DNA of 5,597 nucleotides from DATHGT01 sp035317605 (GTDB lineage: Bacteria; Methylomirabilota; Methylomirabilia; Rokubacteriales; CSP1-6): contig DATHGT010000342.1 in the NCBI GenBank assembly GCA_035317605.1, positions 1 to 5,597 on the forward strand, in the 5' to 3' direction. Shown here piece by piece: positions 1 through 5,597 of this stretch (the first letter of the stretch is position 1; each line of letters begins with the position of its first letter). The notes under the pieces are model-generated. The model searched no databases and was not told the origin of the DNA. It saw only the letters and a list, made by a program, of their open reading frames with translations. Position numbers and translations under genes: made by a program.

Positions 1-552
1 CAGCCGGTGGTACGCCTCGGACACGGTGCGACCGAGCGTGGTGACGCCGTGGTTCTCCATGATCACCGAGTTCGTGCTCTGGATGAAGTCGGCGACCGGG
101 CCGACGTCCTGCTCCACGTCGAGGTGGGACGGGACCACGTAGAGCGGCTTGGCCATCACGTAGGGGAACTCGAGCGACAGCACGCGCAGCTCCTTGAGCG
201 CGCCCGAGGCGAAGAGCGCGATCGTCTCGTCGTGATGCGCGTGGATGACCGAGTCGACGTCCGGGCGAAGCCGGAGGATCTCGCGGTTCAGGTTGTGCCC
301 CACGCTGGTCGGCATCGTGCCGTGGAGCAGCGCCGGCGTGGGGATGTCGGTGATGACCACGTTGTCGAGCGTCATCTCCTCGAGCGACACCTCGGCGTGC
401 TTGGTGTAGGCCACGCCGTGCTCGAATCCCGGATGGTGGACGCGGATGGCCAGGTTGCCGAGCGAGTTGTGGACGTAGCCGCGGGCCACGAGCATCCGCG
501 CGTAGCGAAGCAACAGGTTGCCCACGTTCGGATCGAACGCCACCGCCGTCAT
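1..552 (-). CDS. Class II aldolase/adducin family protein (3' end outside window)
   Basis: 184 codons are visible from an ATG at 552; the C-terminus lies beyond base 1. The fold is recognised from an N-terminal NSLGN segment (residues 29-33, the usual phosphate/substrate loop), RPDVDSVIHAHH (96-107) and ENHGV (166-170). By comparison with fuculose-1-phosphate aldolase FucA, H104, H106 and H168 are the divalent-metal ligands. The usual PSSE motif before the first histidine pair reads PTSVG (81-85), so the catalytic glutamate (E73 in FucA) aligns with glycine. Family members are cytosolic aldolases, epimerases, decarboxylases, or, as in CloR/NovR, non-heme iron oxygenases, so the reaction cannot be named. 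The start is supported by a GTGAGG ribosome binding site five bases upstream and by the 22-base gap after the membrane-protein stop, which suggests cotranscription with that gene. The family is secure; the substrate is unknown. Confidence 0.9.
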   Translation of the reverse strand, partial: MTAVAFDPNVGNLLLRYARMLVARGYVHNSLGNLAIRVHHPGFEHGVAYTKHAEVSLEEMTLDNVVITDIPTPALLHGTMPTSVGHNLNREILRLRPDVDSVIHAHHDETIALFASGALKELRVLSLEFPYVMAKPLYVVPSHLDVEQDVGPVADFIQSTNSVIMENHGVTTLGRTVSEAYHRL

Positions 553-556
553 GCGG

Positions 557-563
557 TCCTCAC
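557..563 (-). promoter_or_regulatory. Ribosome binding site of the class II aldolase gene
   Basis: On the minus strand GTGAGGA sits four bases before the ATG at 552, in the 22-base gap after the TGA of the upstream membrane-protein gene. It decides the start: the other nearby ATG, at 578, is in a different frame and overlaps the upstream stop. Confidence 0.6.
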
Positions 564-574
564 GTCGCGCGGCT

Positions 575-2029
575 TCATCCACCCGAGCGCGAACCGACGA
601 CGCGGGGCGCGGAAGAATCGCGAGCATCGGCACCGGTCTCCAGCACGGCAGTCAGCAGGCCCAGGTACACGTATGGATACATGAGCCAGAGACCGTGGGT
701 GAACTGGTACGCGAAGCAGAGGGCGGCCCCGCTGACCAGCAACGGGACGATCAGCGTCTGGGTCTCCTCATCGAGGCCCCGAGCGGTCACGCGGCGGGCT
801 TTCCGGACGACGACGAACAGGACGCCGAAGAGCGCGGCGAGGCCGAGCACTCCGGAATCGTGGAGCAGGAACAGCACGACGTTACCGTTCCAGATCCGGT
901 GCACCCATCCCGCGATGGGAAACACGATCGAGAGTCGGTTCACCGAACCCGCCCCATGCCCGAGCAGCACGTTCTGCGTGGTGACGAGGAGCCCCGGCCC
1001 TCCGGGGAGCGCGCGCTCGGATCCGGCGTAGTGCGCCGCCTCTTCGGCGACGGGGAGCTCGAGCCAGGAGGCGACCGTGATCCGGTTGATGACCATCCGA
1101 TGGATGATGTTCGATGGATGCTCGAAGAGACGGGCCCGCACCGACATGGCGCCGACCGCCAGACCCTGGATCAGGACGGCGGCCGCGAGCAGCGCGGCCA
1201 GGATCGCGGCCATCGTCACCGCCCGTCTCGTCCGGGGCCAGCGTTTCCAGGCCCACAGCACGATGATCGCCAGCATCGACAGCCACGCCGCTCGCGTGAT
1301 GCCGTTGACCAGACCGAACACGATCGCCACCAGCGCCAGCAGACGCCAGTGACGCGCGAAATCGAGCCGCCACGCCCAGAGGGCCACGCTGAACGGAATC
1401 AACAGGAAGCTGCTGAACAGGTTCCATTCGTTGAAGGTGGCGCGGGCCCCGTACAGGATCCGCTCGTATTCGGTGTCCTGGAACATGGGCTGCGCGACCG
1501 CGGTGCCCCAGAAGGGCTCCTGATAGACGTTCGCGAGCAGCACGGCGACCGTGCCCACCACCGACAGCGCGGCGGCGATGCCGATCCACGCGCCGGTCAG
1601 CCAGCGCCGGCCGTCGAGCTCGCGCGCGCACTCGGCGGCGAGCGCGAAGCACGCGAAGCCGAGCAGATAGATCGTCACGAACTTCGGTCCCTGCGTCCAG
1701 GTCCCGACGTTGACCGCGGTGCTCAGCACCTGGACCCCCAGGAAGGCGGCCACCGCGGTGTGGACGCTCGTCCAGCGCAGCCGACCCCTGGCGAGAAGGA
1801 CGGCCAGCCCCGCCAGGGCGGCCACGCCCAGAATGCGATCGCCGGTGATCGTCAGGCCGAAGAGCCGACCGAGCGGAGCGGGCCAGGCGCTGCCGAGGAT
1901 GAGGAGGACCGCCACGAGCCGCCACGACCACGACGAGACGACGAAGGGCCGGGCGTGGTCGACGGGCCAAGATCCGGCGCGGAGCATCGTGAAGACTCGA
2001 GCGGCCCCTGGCGGCGAGGCGATAGCCAC
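575..2029 (-). CDS. O-antigen ligase-like (Wzy/WaaL family) polytopic membrane protein
   Basis: This 484-residue, very hydrophobic protein has about ten to twelve predicted membrane helices, starting near residue 37 and ending near 462. A large polar loop lies between about 296 and 380. Features of the O-antigen ligase/polymerase family are visible: ATFNEWNLFSSFLL (197-210), TRAAWL (245-250, matching the family's SRGAWL arginine motif), LGHGAGS (356-362) at the end of the large loop, and a late H-x5-GLxxLFG element (H390 to G402). Known members act in the inner membrane, joining or polymerising lipid-linked glycans on the periplasmic side; which activity this one has cannot be told. The first possible start is GTG at 2029, just after an in-frame TAG; ATG at 1987 (residue 15) is an alternative and leaves all helices intact. 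No ribosome binding site precedes the GTG, but a promoter lies immediately upstream. No other glycan genes are visible in the window. Confidence 0.85.
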   Translation of the reverse strand: MAIASPPGAARVFTMLRAGSWPVDHARPFVVSSWSWRLVAVLLILGSAWPAPLGRLFGLTITGDRILGVAALAGLAVLLARGRLRWTSVHTAVAAFLGVQVLSTAVNVGTWTQGPKFVTIYLLGFACFALAAECARELDGRRWLTGAWIGIAAALSVVGTVAVLLANVYQEPFWGTAVAQPMFQDTEYERILYGARATFNEWNLFSSFLLIPFSVALWAWRLDFARHWRLLALVAIVFGLVNGITRAAWLSMLAIIVLWAWKRWPRTRRAVTMAAILAALLAAAVLIQGLAVGAMSVRARLFEHPSNIIHRMVINRITVASWLELPVAEEAAHYAGSERALPGGPGLLVTTQNVLLGHGAGSVNRLSIVFPIAGWVHRIWNGNVVLFLLHDSGVLGLAALFGVLFVVVRKARRVTARGLDEETQTLIVPLLVSGAALCFAYQFTHGLWLMYPYVYLGLLTAVLETGADARDSSAPRVVGSRSGG

Positions 2030-2035
2030 ACGGGC

Positions 2036-2064
2036 ACTCTATGGGTAGGTCATCCGCCTGTCAA
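2036..2064 (-). promoter_or_regulatory. Candidate sigma70-type promoter for the O-antigen ligase-like gene
   Basis: On the minus strand a perfect -35 box TTGACA (2064-2059) is followed by a 17-base spacer and TAGAGT (2041-2036), which matches TATAAT at four of six positions. A start seven bases after the -10 box falls on about 2029, the first base of the GTG codon. It lies in a 59-base gap whose bases are less GC-rich than the flanking genes. The match is good, but it is prediction only. Confidence 0.45.
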
Positions 2065-2088
2065 TCCGATTTTGCGTCCGGAGGGCGC

Positions 2089-3066
2089 TCAGGATACGAC
2101 CGGCGGGGCCAGCCCCGTCTTGGCGTACTTGATGTCGCGGTAGTCGCCCGAGCGCACGGGTGGGTGGCGAGCCGGCCCCTGCGAGGGCAGGCACTCGATC
2201 AGCACGTCGTAATTCGGGTGATTGAAAAACGCGATGGACAACCGGGCGCCCTCGCCGGGCGGCGGGTTCACCACCCGGTGCAGGTTCGACAACCAGCGGT
2301 CGTTCGTCCAGCGCATGAGCAGGTCGCCGATGTTCACCACGAACGTGGTGGGCGGGGTGTGGACGTCGATCCACCGGCCCGTCCGCGCGCGGACCTGCAA
2401 TCCGCCCGGGACATCCTCGCCGCTGAGGATCGTGAACCCCCCGTAGTCCGTGTGGGCGCTGGCCCGCAGCTGCCCGGGACGCGGCGCGATCGGCTGCGCC
2501 GGATAGTAGTTCAGCCGCATGGTGCCGATCGACCGGTCGACCTTGTCGTCGAAGAAGCGCTCGTCGACGTCGAGGGCGAGCGCGGCCAGGCGCATCAGAA
2601 AGGTGACGAGCCCGCTCATGGTCCGGTAGTAGTCGCTGATCGCCGACTCGAAGCCGGCGGGCGCCGCCGGCCACACGTTCGGCTCGAAGTGTCGGCGGCC
2701 GATCGCGCTCGTGTAATACGGGTCATTGCCGGCGTCGAGGGGACCGACGTGAAAGTATTCCTTGAGGTCGGGCGGCGCCGCCGCATCGTTGGCGGCGGCG
2801 AGCGTCTCGCGTCCGGCCGCGTGGTAGCCGCGGTTCATCCCCTCGACGGGGTGCCGCGCGGCGATCTTGTCGGTCGGGGGCAGCTCGAAGAACCGGTGCC
2901 CCAGCCGGTGCACGTCCGCGACCAGGCGCTCCGGCACGCCGTGGCCGACGATCGCGAAGAAGCCGATCTCACGGCACGCGTCGTCGATGGCCGTGGCCAC
3001 GCGCCGGCGCTCGCCGGGATCGCCGCCACGCGCCCCCGAGAGATCGATGACGGGGACCTCGATCAT
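2089..3066 (-). CDS. Isopenicillin N synthase-like Fe(II)/2-oxoglutarate-type oxygenase
   Basis: The 325-residue product begins MIEVPVIDLSG, the typical N-terminus of the isopenicillin N synthase/plant-type 2-oxoglutarate dioxygenase family, followed by REIGFFAIVGHGVP (32-45). The double-stranded beta-helix core carries the iron facial triad H205 and D207 (AHTDYGGFTIL) and H263 (SNLHRVVNPP), and the R275-x-S277 pair (ARLSIAFF) that binds the 2-oxoglutarate carboxylate or the equivalent substrate group. NYYP (186-189) and the C-terminal DYRDIKYAKT (308-317) are also family-like. All key residues are intact and the length is normal, so it should be an active cytosolic oxygenase; the substrate is unknown. 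ATG at 3066 fits the family start best; the frame stays open further upstream, and ATG at 3096 would overlap the preceding gene. It begins 10 bases after the P-loop gene stop and is probably translationally coupled to it. Confidence 0.92.
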   Translation of the reverse strand: MIEVPVIDLSGARGGDPGERRRVATAIDDACREIGFFAIVGHGVPERLVADVHRLGHRFFELPPTDKIAARHPVEGMNRGYHAAGRETLAAANDAAAPPDLKEYFHVGPLDAGNDPYYTSAIGRRHFEPNVWPAAPAGFESAISDYYRTMSGLVTFLMRLAALALDVDERFFDDKVDRSIGTMRLNYYPAQPIAPRPGQLRASAHTDYGGFTILSGEDVPGGLQVRARTGRWIDVHTPPTTFVVNIGDLLMRWTNDRWLSNLHRVVNPPPGEGARLSIAFFNHPNYDVLIECLPSQGPARHPPVRSGDYRDIKYAKTGLAPPVVS

Positions 3067-3067
3067 C

Positions 3068-3082
3068 GGGTGACCGTCACCC
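3068..3082 (-). promoter_or_regulatory. Palindrome over the P-loop gene stop and the oxygenase ribosome binding region
   Basis: The bases GGGTGACGGTCACCC on the minus strand are a perfect inverted repeat with seven-base arms around one base; a real hairpin would have six pairs and a CGG loop. The left arm contains the TGA stop of the upstream gene (3079-3077) and part of an AGGGGTGA Shine-Dalgarno-like run. The right arm ends two bases before the oxygenase ATG at 3066. A ribosome terminating there would open the stem, so a role in translational coupling is plausible. It could also be a protein-binding site or chance. Confidence 0.4.
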
Positions 3083-3925
3083 CTGCCACCAGCCATCGAT
3101 CTCGCGATCGAGAGCGGCGCGATCCGGATAGCGGCGCTCGACGCTCGCGATGAACGCGTCCGCCTCGTCCGCCGTCGGCACCAGGTTGGGCAGGTCCAGG
3201 GCGAAGTCATAGACCGACAGGCCGCCGATCGGGAGGATCACGTCGAGGGAGACGATCTCGACGTGCCGTGGGCGCAGGATCGTCTCGTACACCCGCCGAT
3301 ACACGACCGGGGCGTACTCGTCGTCACCGAGCCGGCCGGTGACCCTCGCGAGCTCACGCCAGACGTCGCGCAGCACCCGGGGCGGCGCGTCTTCGCGCTC
3401 ACGCGGGTGGCGCGGGTCGGCGGCCCGTCGCGCGCGCTCGGCCTCGACGAACCGGCGCACGTCGCGCGACGGAACCGCGATCACGAACCGGCACGACGCC
3501 GACGTCAACAGCGCCTCGGCCCGGTCCTCGGCCGGACGGGCCACCTCGATGAAACGGCCGCCCACGAACGGCGTCTCGCCGATCAGCACGTGGTCGGGCC
3601 CGGCGTGTCGCGCGTCCCACGCCGCGAGCGCCTCGCGCACCCAGAGCCCGGCCGCCTTGCGGATCACCGGATGGGTGACGCCGTCGTTCAGCGGATACCG
3701 TTGTCCCGCCGGGCTCGCCTCGAACACCGGGCGCGCGACGTCCCACTGGAGGAGATGAACGGCGCGGCCCGCCCCGGCCGCGAGATGGGCGAGCTGGTGG
3801 ACGAGCAAGCTCTTGCCCGTTCCCGGGAGCCCCGCGAAGAAGACCAGGCGGCGGGAGGCGAGGCCCCGCAGTTGAGCCTCGACCGCGGGGGCCTTTCCGA
3901 GGATCGCGCGCGCCGCTAGGTCCAC
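3077..3925 (-). CDS. P-loop NTPase/kinase-like protein of unknown function
   Basis: The 282-residue product starts from GTG at 3925. RRLVFFAGLPGTGKSLLVHQ (25-44) is a textbook Walker A loop (GLPGTGKS 32-39) after a hydrophobic strand. HLLQWD (57-62) ends a second strand with an acidic residue, as in small-molecule kinases. DHVLIGETPFVGGRF (111-125) could supply a Walker B-like strand with E117. SCRFVIAVPS (144-153) is a further core strand, followed by an Arg-rich segment (154-178) resembling a kinase lid. The C-terminal third (204-282) has no recognised domain. This layout suggests a phosphotransferase or nucleotide-dependent enzyme rather than a transporter ATPase, as no ABC signature is seen. 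The frame stays open far upstream through the dehydrogenase gene, but that part reads as low-complexity Arg/Ala shadow; this GTG is the first plausible start and overlaps the dehydrogenase stop by 10 bases. I do not recognise the family. Confidence 0.8.
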   Translation of the reverse strand: MDLAARAILGKAPAVEAQLRGLASRRLVFFAGLPGTGKSLLVHQLAHLAAGAGRAVHLLQWDVARPVFEASPAGQRYPLNDGVTHPVIRKAAGLWVREALAAWDARHAGPDHVLIGETPFVGGRFIEVARPAEDRAEALLTSASCRFVIAVPSRDVRRFVEAERARRAADPRHPREREDAPPRVLRDVWRELARVTGRLGDDEYAPVVYRRVYETILRPRHVEIVSLDVILPIGGLSVYDFALDLPNLVPTADEADAFIASVERRYPDRAALDREIDGWWQG

Positions 3926-4983
3926 ACGCTCTTGCCGGCGAAGCGACGCTGCCAGCTCGGGATCACGTCCTTGTTGTAGACGTTGTCCGGCACCTCCCCG
4001 CGCAGCGCGGCCAGCACGGATTCGGTCGCCCACCGGATGCCCGGGCCGAGTCCGCTGCCCACGTTCGAAGACACCATGTGCGGCGAGAGCAGCACCTTGT
4101 CGCCGAGGTTGCGGAGCTGGCTGTCCAGCGCCAGCGGCTCCTCCTCGAACACGTCGAGCGCGGCGCCACCGATCTGGCCCTTCAAGAGCGCCTCGACGAG
4201 GGCGGGCTCCTGCACGCACGGTCCGCGCGAGGTGTTGATGAGGACCGCCGTGGGCTTCATGAGGGCCAGCTCTTTGGTCGAGATCATGTGCCGGGTCTCG
4301 CGCGTGAGCACCACGTGCAGGCTCACGACGTCGGACTCGCGCAGCAGCGTCGGCAGATCCACCCGAGTCACCCCGTGCTCGGCGAACTTCGCCTCGGGCA
4401 CGTAGGGATCGGCGGCGAGGATGCGCATCTTCCACGGCCGGAGCAGCGTGGCGATGCGGCTGCCGATGCGGCCGAGGCCGATGAGCCCGAGCGTGATCCC
4501 CGCGTAGCCGTCGGCGCGCGCGCCGAGATACGTGCCCTGGAGCGTGGCATCGCGCCAGCCGCCGCTGTCCTTGAGCAGCCGGTCGCGCTCGCGGAGCTTC
4601 TTGAGCATCGCCAGCATGGCGGCGATCGTGCCCTCGGCGACGCCGCCCCAGTTGGACTCGGTGGGACTGTGGGCGACGAGGATGCCCAGGTCGGTCGCCG
4701 CCTCCACGTCGACGTCGTCGGTGCCGATCGTGTACTTGGCCACGATGCGGAGCCGATCCGAGCTTTCCATGATGGCCCGGCTGATCGGCGCGTTGCGGAT
4801 CGACGTCCCCATGAGCGCGTCGCACCCGCGGGCCATGCCGACCATCTCGGCCTCGCTGTTGCCCTGCGGCGTGTCCCACGACGCCTTGCCCAGGATCAGC
4901 TCGCAGCCCTTGTCCTGGAGGTGCTGATGCGCCTTGCCGTCGTCGGCGACGGGAGCGAACACGAAGACCTTGGCCTGGCTCAT
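3916..4983 (-). CDS. D-isomer-specific 2-hydroxyacid dehydrogenase (phosphoglycerate dehydrogenase-like)
   Basis: The 355-residue NAD(P)-dependent oxidoreductase should interconvert a 2-hydroxyacid and a 2-ketoacid in the cytosol. The Rossmann domain has GLIGLGRIGSRIA (166-178; GxGxxG 169-174) with D192 at the end of the second strand (ILAADPY), favouring NAD over NADP. The catalytic triad of the family is visible: R253 (INTSRGP), E282 (DVFEEEP) and H302 (LSPHMVSS). The R-to-E spacing of 29 equals that in SerA. There is no C-terminal ACT domain, so it is the short form and a role in serine synthesis is not assured. The usual GVGxDNID segment reads TIGTDDVD (85-92), and the C-terminus carries an extra tail after residue 333 (VYNKDVIPSWQRRFAG). 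The ATG at 4983 is well supported by a ribosome binding site. It heads a compact three-gene unit with the P-loop and oxygenase genes; the true substrate is unknown. Confidence 0.93.
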   Translation of the reverse strand: MSQAKVFVFAPVADDGKAHQHLQDKGCELILGKASWDTPQGNSEAEMVGMARGCDALMGTSIRNAPISRAIMESSDRLRIVAKYTIGTDDVDVEAATDLGILVAHSPTESNWGGVAEGTIAAMLAMLKKLRERDRLLKDSGGWRDATLQGTYLGARADGYAGITLGLIGLGRIGSRIATLLRPWKMRILAADPYVPEAKFAEHGVTRVDLPTLLRESDVVSLHVVLTRETRHMISTKELALMKPTAVLINTSRGPCVQEPALVEALLKGQIGGAALDVFEEEPLALDSQLRNLGDKVLLSPHMVSSNVGSGLGPGIRWATESVLAALRGEVPDNVYNKDVIPSWQRRFAGKSVWT

Positions 4984-4990
4984 GGCGATT

Positions 4991-4997
4991 CCCCTCT
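4991..4997 (-). promoter_or_regulatory. Ribosome binding site of the 2-hydroxyacid dehydrogenase gene
   Basis: AGAGGGG on the minus strand lies seven bases before the ATG at 4983. It is the clearest Shine-Dalgarno sequence in the window and fixes the dehydrogenase start. Confidence 0.65.
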
Positions 4998-5018
4998 CAC
5001 GTCGGTCACTGGCGGAAG

Positions 5019-5045
5019 AGTAAACGGAGGGCGCCGGCGCGGCAA
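5019..5045 (-). promoter_or_regulatory. Weak candidate promoter ahead of the dehydrogenase gene
   Basis: In the gap between the dioxygenase and dehydrogenase genes, TTGCCG (5045-5040) and TTTACT (5024-5019) each match four of six consensus bases, 15 bases apart. Spacing and match are poor, so this is only a possibility. The TTTAC patch is the one AT-richer spot in the gap. Confidence 0.18.
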
Positions 5046-5059
5046 GGCGCGGTCCGCGC
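5031..5059. repeat. GC-rich inverted repeats between the dioxygenase and dehydrogenase genes
   Basis: Two short perfect palindromes lie close together: GCGCCGGCGC (5031-5040) and GCGCGG-T-CCGCGC (5047-5059). They could form a structured region after the dioxygenase stop at 5074. No T-run follows on the minus strand, so a classical intrinsic terminator is not supported; in such GC-rich DNA chance is also likely. Confidence 0.3.
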
Positions 5060-5073
5060 TGGAAACCCGACGG

Positions 5074-5597
5074 TCAGGGCGCGGCGGGCGCGGGGGCGCG
5101 ATCAGGCTGCACGTAGCCGCAGCTCCGGCACGTGCGCCGCTCCACGCTCGCGTCGAACTCTTCGATGGCGGTCTTGAGCTGCTTCTCGATGTCGGCCACG
5201 TGCATGACGACCTCGTGCAGCTTCGCGTCGCATCGCTCGCAGAACCACTGGAGCGCCTCGGTCTGCGCGGTCGTGCGCTTGATCTCGATCACGAGCCCCC
5301 AGGTGTCGGCGGGGCGGTGCGGTGAGTGCGGGGTCAGGGCCGGCACCAGGAACATCTCACCTTCGTGGATGGTGCGGTGACGCCGCGTGCCGTCTTCCAG
5401 GTACTCGAGGTCCATGTCGCCCTCGAGCATGTAGAAGATCTCGTCGGAGGGATCGACGTGGAAGTCGCGCCGCGCGTTCGGCCCGCGGATCACCATGGCG
5501 GTGAACTGCGAGTCTTCCCAGATCACCTTGTTGCCGACGGGCGGCTCGAAGGCCGTCCGGTTCTCCTCGATCCAGCGCCACAGCCCGAACGCCAGCA
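5074..5597 (-). CDS. 3-hydroxyanthranilate 3,4-dioxygenase (5' end outside window)
   Basis: This enzyme opens the ring of 3-hydroxyanthranilate with O2 to give 2-amino-3-carboxymuconate semialdehyde, which leads to quinolinate/NAD or to aromatic degradation. The frame runs off the right edge; 173 complete codons are visible, and the first (LAFGLWRWIEEN...PPVGNK) already match the family N-terminus, so only about 5-15 residues are missing. Numbered from the first visible codon, the cupin has iron ligands H46 and E52 (HVDPSDE) and H90 (TPHSPHRP), with substrate-binding R42, R94 and E104 (GLVIEIKR). The bacterial-type rubredoxin-like second iron site is complete: C119/C122 (FCERC) and C156/C159 (TCRSC). 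A short Ala/Pro tail ends the protein. An internal GTG at 5526 could be mistaken for the start, but conserved sequence lies upstream of it. No kynureninase or other pathway gene is visible. Symbols nbaC and haaO are both used for this family, so none is given. Confidence 0.95.
   Translation of the reverse strand, partial: LAFGLWRWIEENRTAFEPPVGNKVIWEDSQFTAMVIRGPNARRDFHVDPSDEIFYMLEGDMDLEYLEDGTRRHRTIHEGEMFLVPALTPHSPHRPADTWGLVIEIKRTTAQTEALQWFCERCDAKLHEVVMHVADIEKQLKTAIEEFDASVERRTCRSCGYVQPDRAPAPAAP

Noticed and set aside
7..684. Plus-strand open frame (225 codons) opposite the aldolase gene
   Set aside because: It has no recognisable motif, and its opposite strand encodes a well-conserved class II aldolase fold.
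2065..2088. Terminator after the oxygenase gene
   Set aside because: Only a four-base TCCG/CGGA pairing around an AAAA patch is visible; too weak to call.
518..2143. Long plus-strand open frame (541 codons) opposite the O-antigen ligase-like gene
   Set aside because: Its translation is Arg/Gly/His/Asp-rich with no domain or hydrophobic core, as expected for the antisense of a GC-rich gene; the minus strand holds clear family motifs.
2041..3153. Plus-strand open frame (370 codons) opposite the oxygenase gene
   Set aside because: Antisense shadow rich in Arg/Val/Asp; the opposite strand encodes an intact iron facial triad.
3067..3210. Longer oxygenase start upstream of 3066 (48 extra residues)
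   Set aside because: The extra residues are Arg/Ser/Thr-rich and overlap the C-terminal coding region of the P-loop gene; the family N-terminus IEVPVIDLSG starts right after ATG 3066.
3926..4879. N-terminal extension of the P-loop frame through the dehydrogenase gene (possible 600-residue fusion)
   Set aside because: That part reads as Arg/Ala/His-rich noise in another frame of a dehydrogenase whose own frame has all catalytic motifs; it is an open but non-coding frame.
5040..5073. Intrinsic terminator after the dioxygenase gene
   Set aside because: GC-rich palindromes are present, but no T-run follows them on the minus strand and the stems are too short or have impossible loops.
4078..5325. 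Plus-strand open frame (415 codons) spanning the dehydrogenase, the gap and part of the dioxygenase gene
   Set aside because: It crosses two well-supported minus-strand genes, is low complexity in composition and shows no motif.

Overview
The window is a GC-rich bacterial stretch (roughly two-thirds G+C by eye). It carries six protein-coding genes, all on the minus strand and tightly packed, with short gaps or small overlaps. No RNA genes, insertion sequences, CRISPR arrays or long repeats were seen. High GC, GTG starts and a mix of small-molecule enzymes suggest a soil-type bacterium, such as Candidatus Rokubacteria/Methylomirabilota or a high-GC proteobacterium. That placement is inference from style only.

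In transcription order (right to left), the window opens inside a 3-hydroxyanthranilate 3,4-dioxygenase gene (5074-5597, 5' end outside), a non-heme iron enzyme of kynurenine/aromatic metabolism. After an 89-base GC-rich gap comes a D-2-hydroxyacid dehydrogenase of the phosphoglycerate-dehydrogenase type (3916-4983). Its stop codon lies inside the start region of a P-loop NTPase/kinase-like protein of unrecognised family (3077-3925, GTG start, 10-base overlap). Ten bases later an isopenicillin-N-synthase-like Fe(II)/2-oxoglutarate-type oxygenase begins (2089-3066). A small perfect palindrome covers the kinase stop and the Shine-Dalgarno-like bases in front of the oxygenase. These three genes look like one translationally coupled unit, with the dioxygenase possibly in the same transcript.

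A 59-base gap (2030-2088) follows, holding a good sigma70-like promoter: a perfect TTGACA, a 17-base spacer and TAGAGT. It would start transcription at or next to the GTG of an O-antigen-ligase-like polytopic membrane protein (575-2029). Only 22 bases further on, behind a clear ribosome binding site, is a class II aldolase/adducin-family protein (1-552, 3' end outside). It keeps the three metal-binding histidines but appears to lack the catalytic glutamate of fuculose-phosphate aldolase.

The set mixes oxidative and aldol-type small-molecule enzymes with one envelope-polysaccharide gene. No single known pathway joins them on the evidence here. The least explained items are the P-loop protein, the coupling hairpin, the possibly leaderless promoter and the altered aldolase active site.
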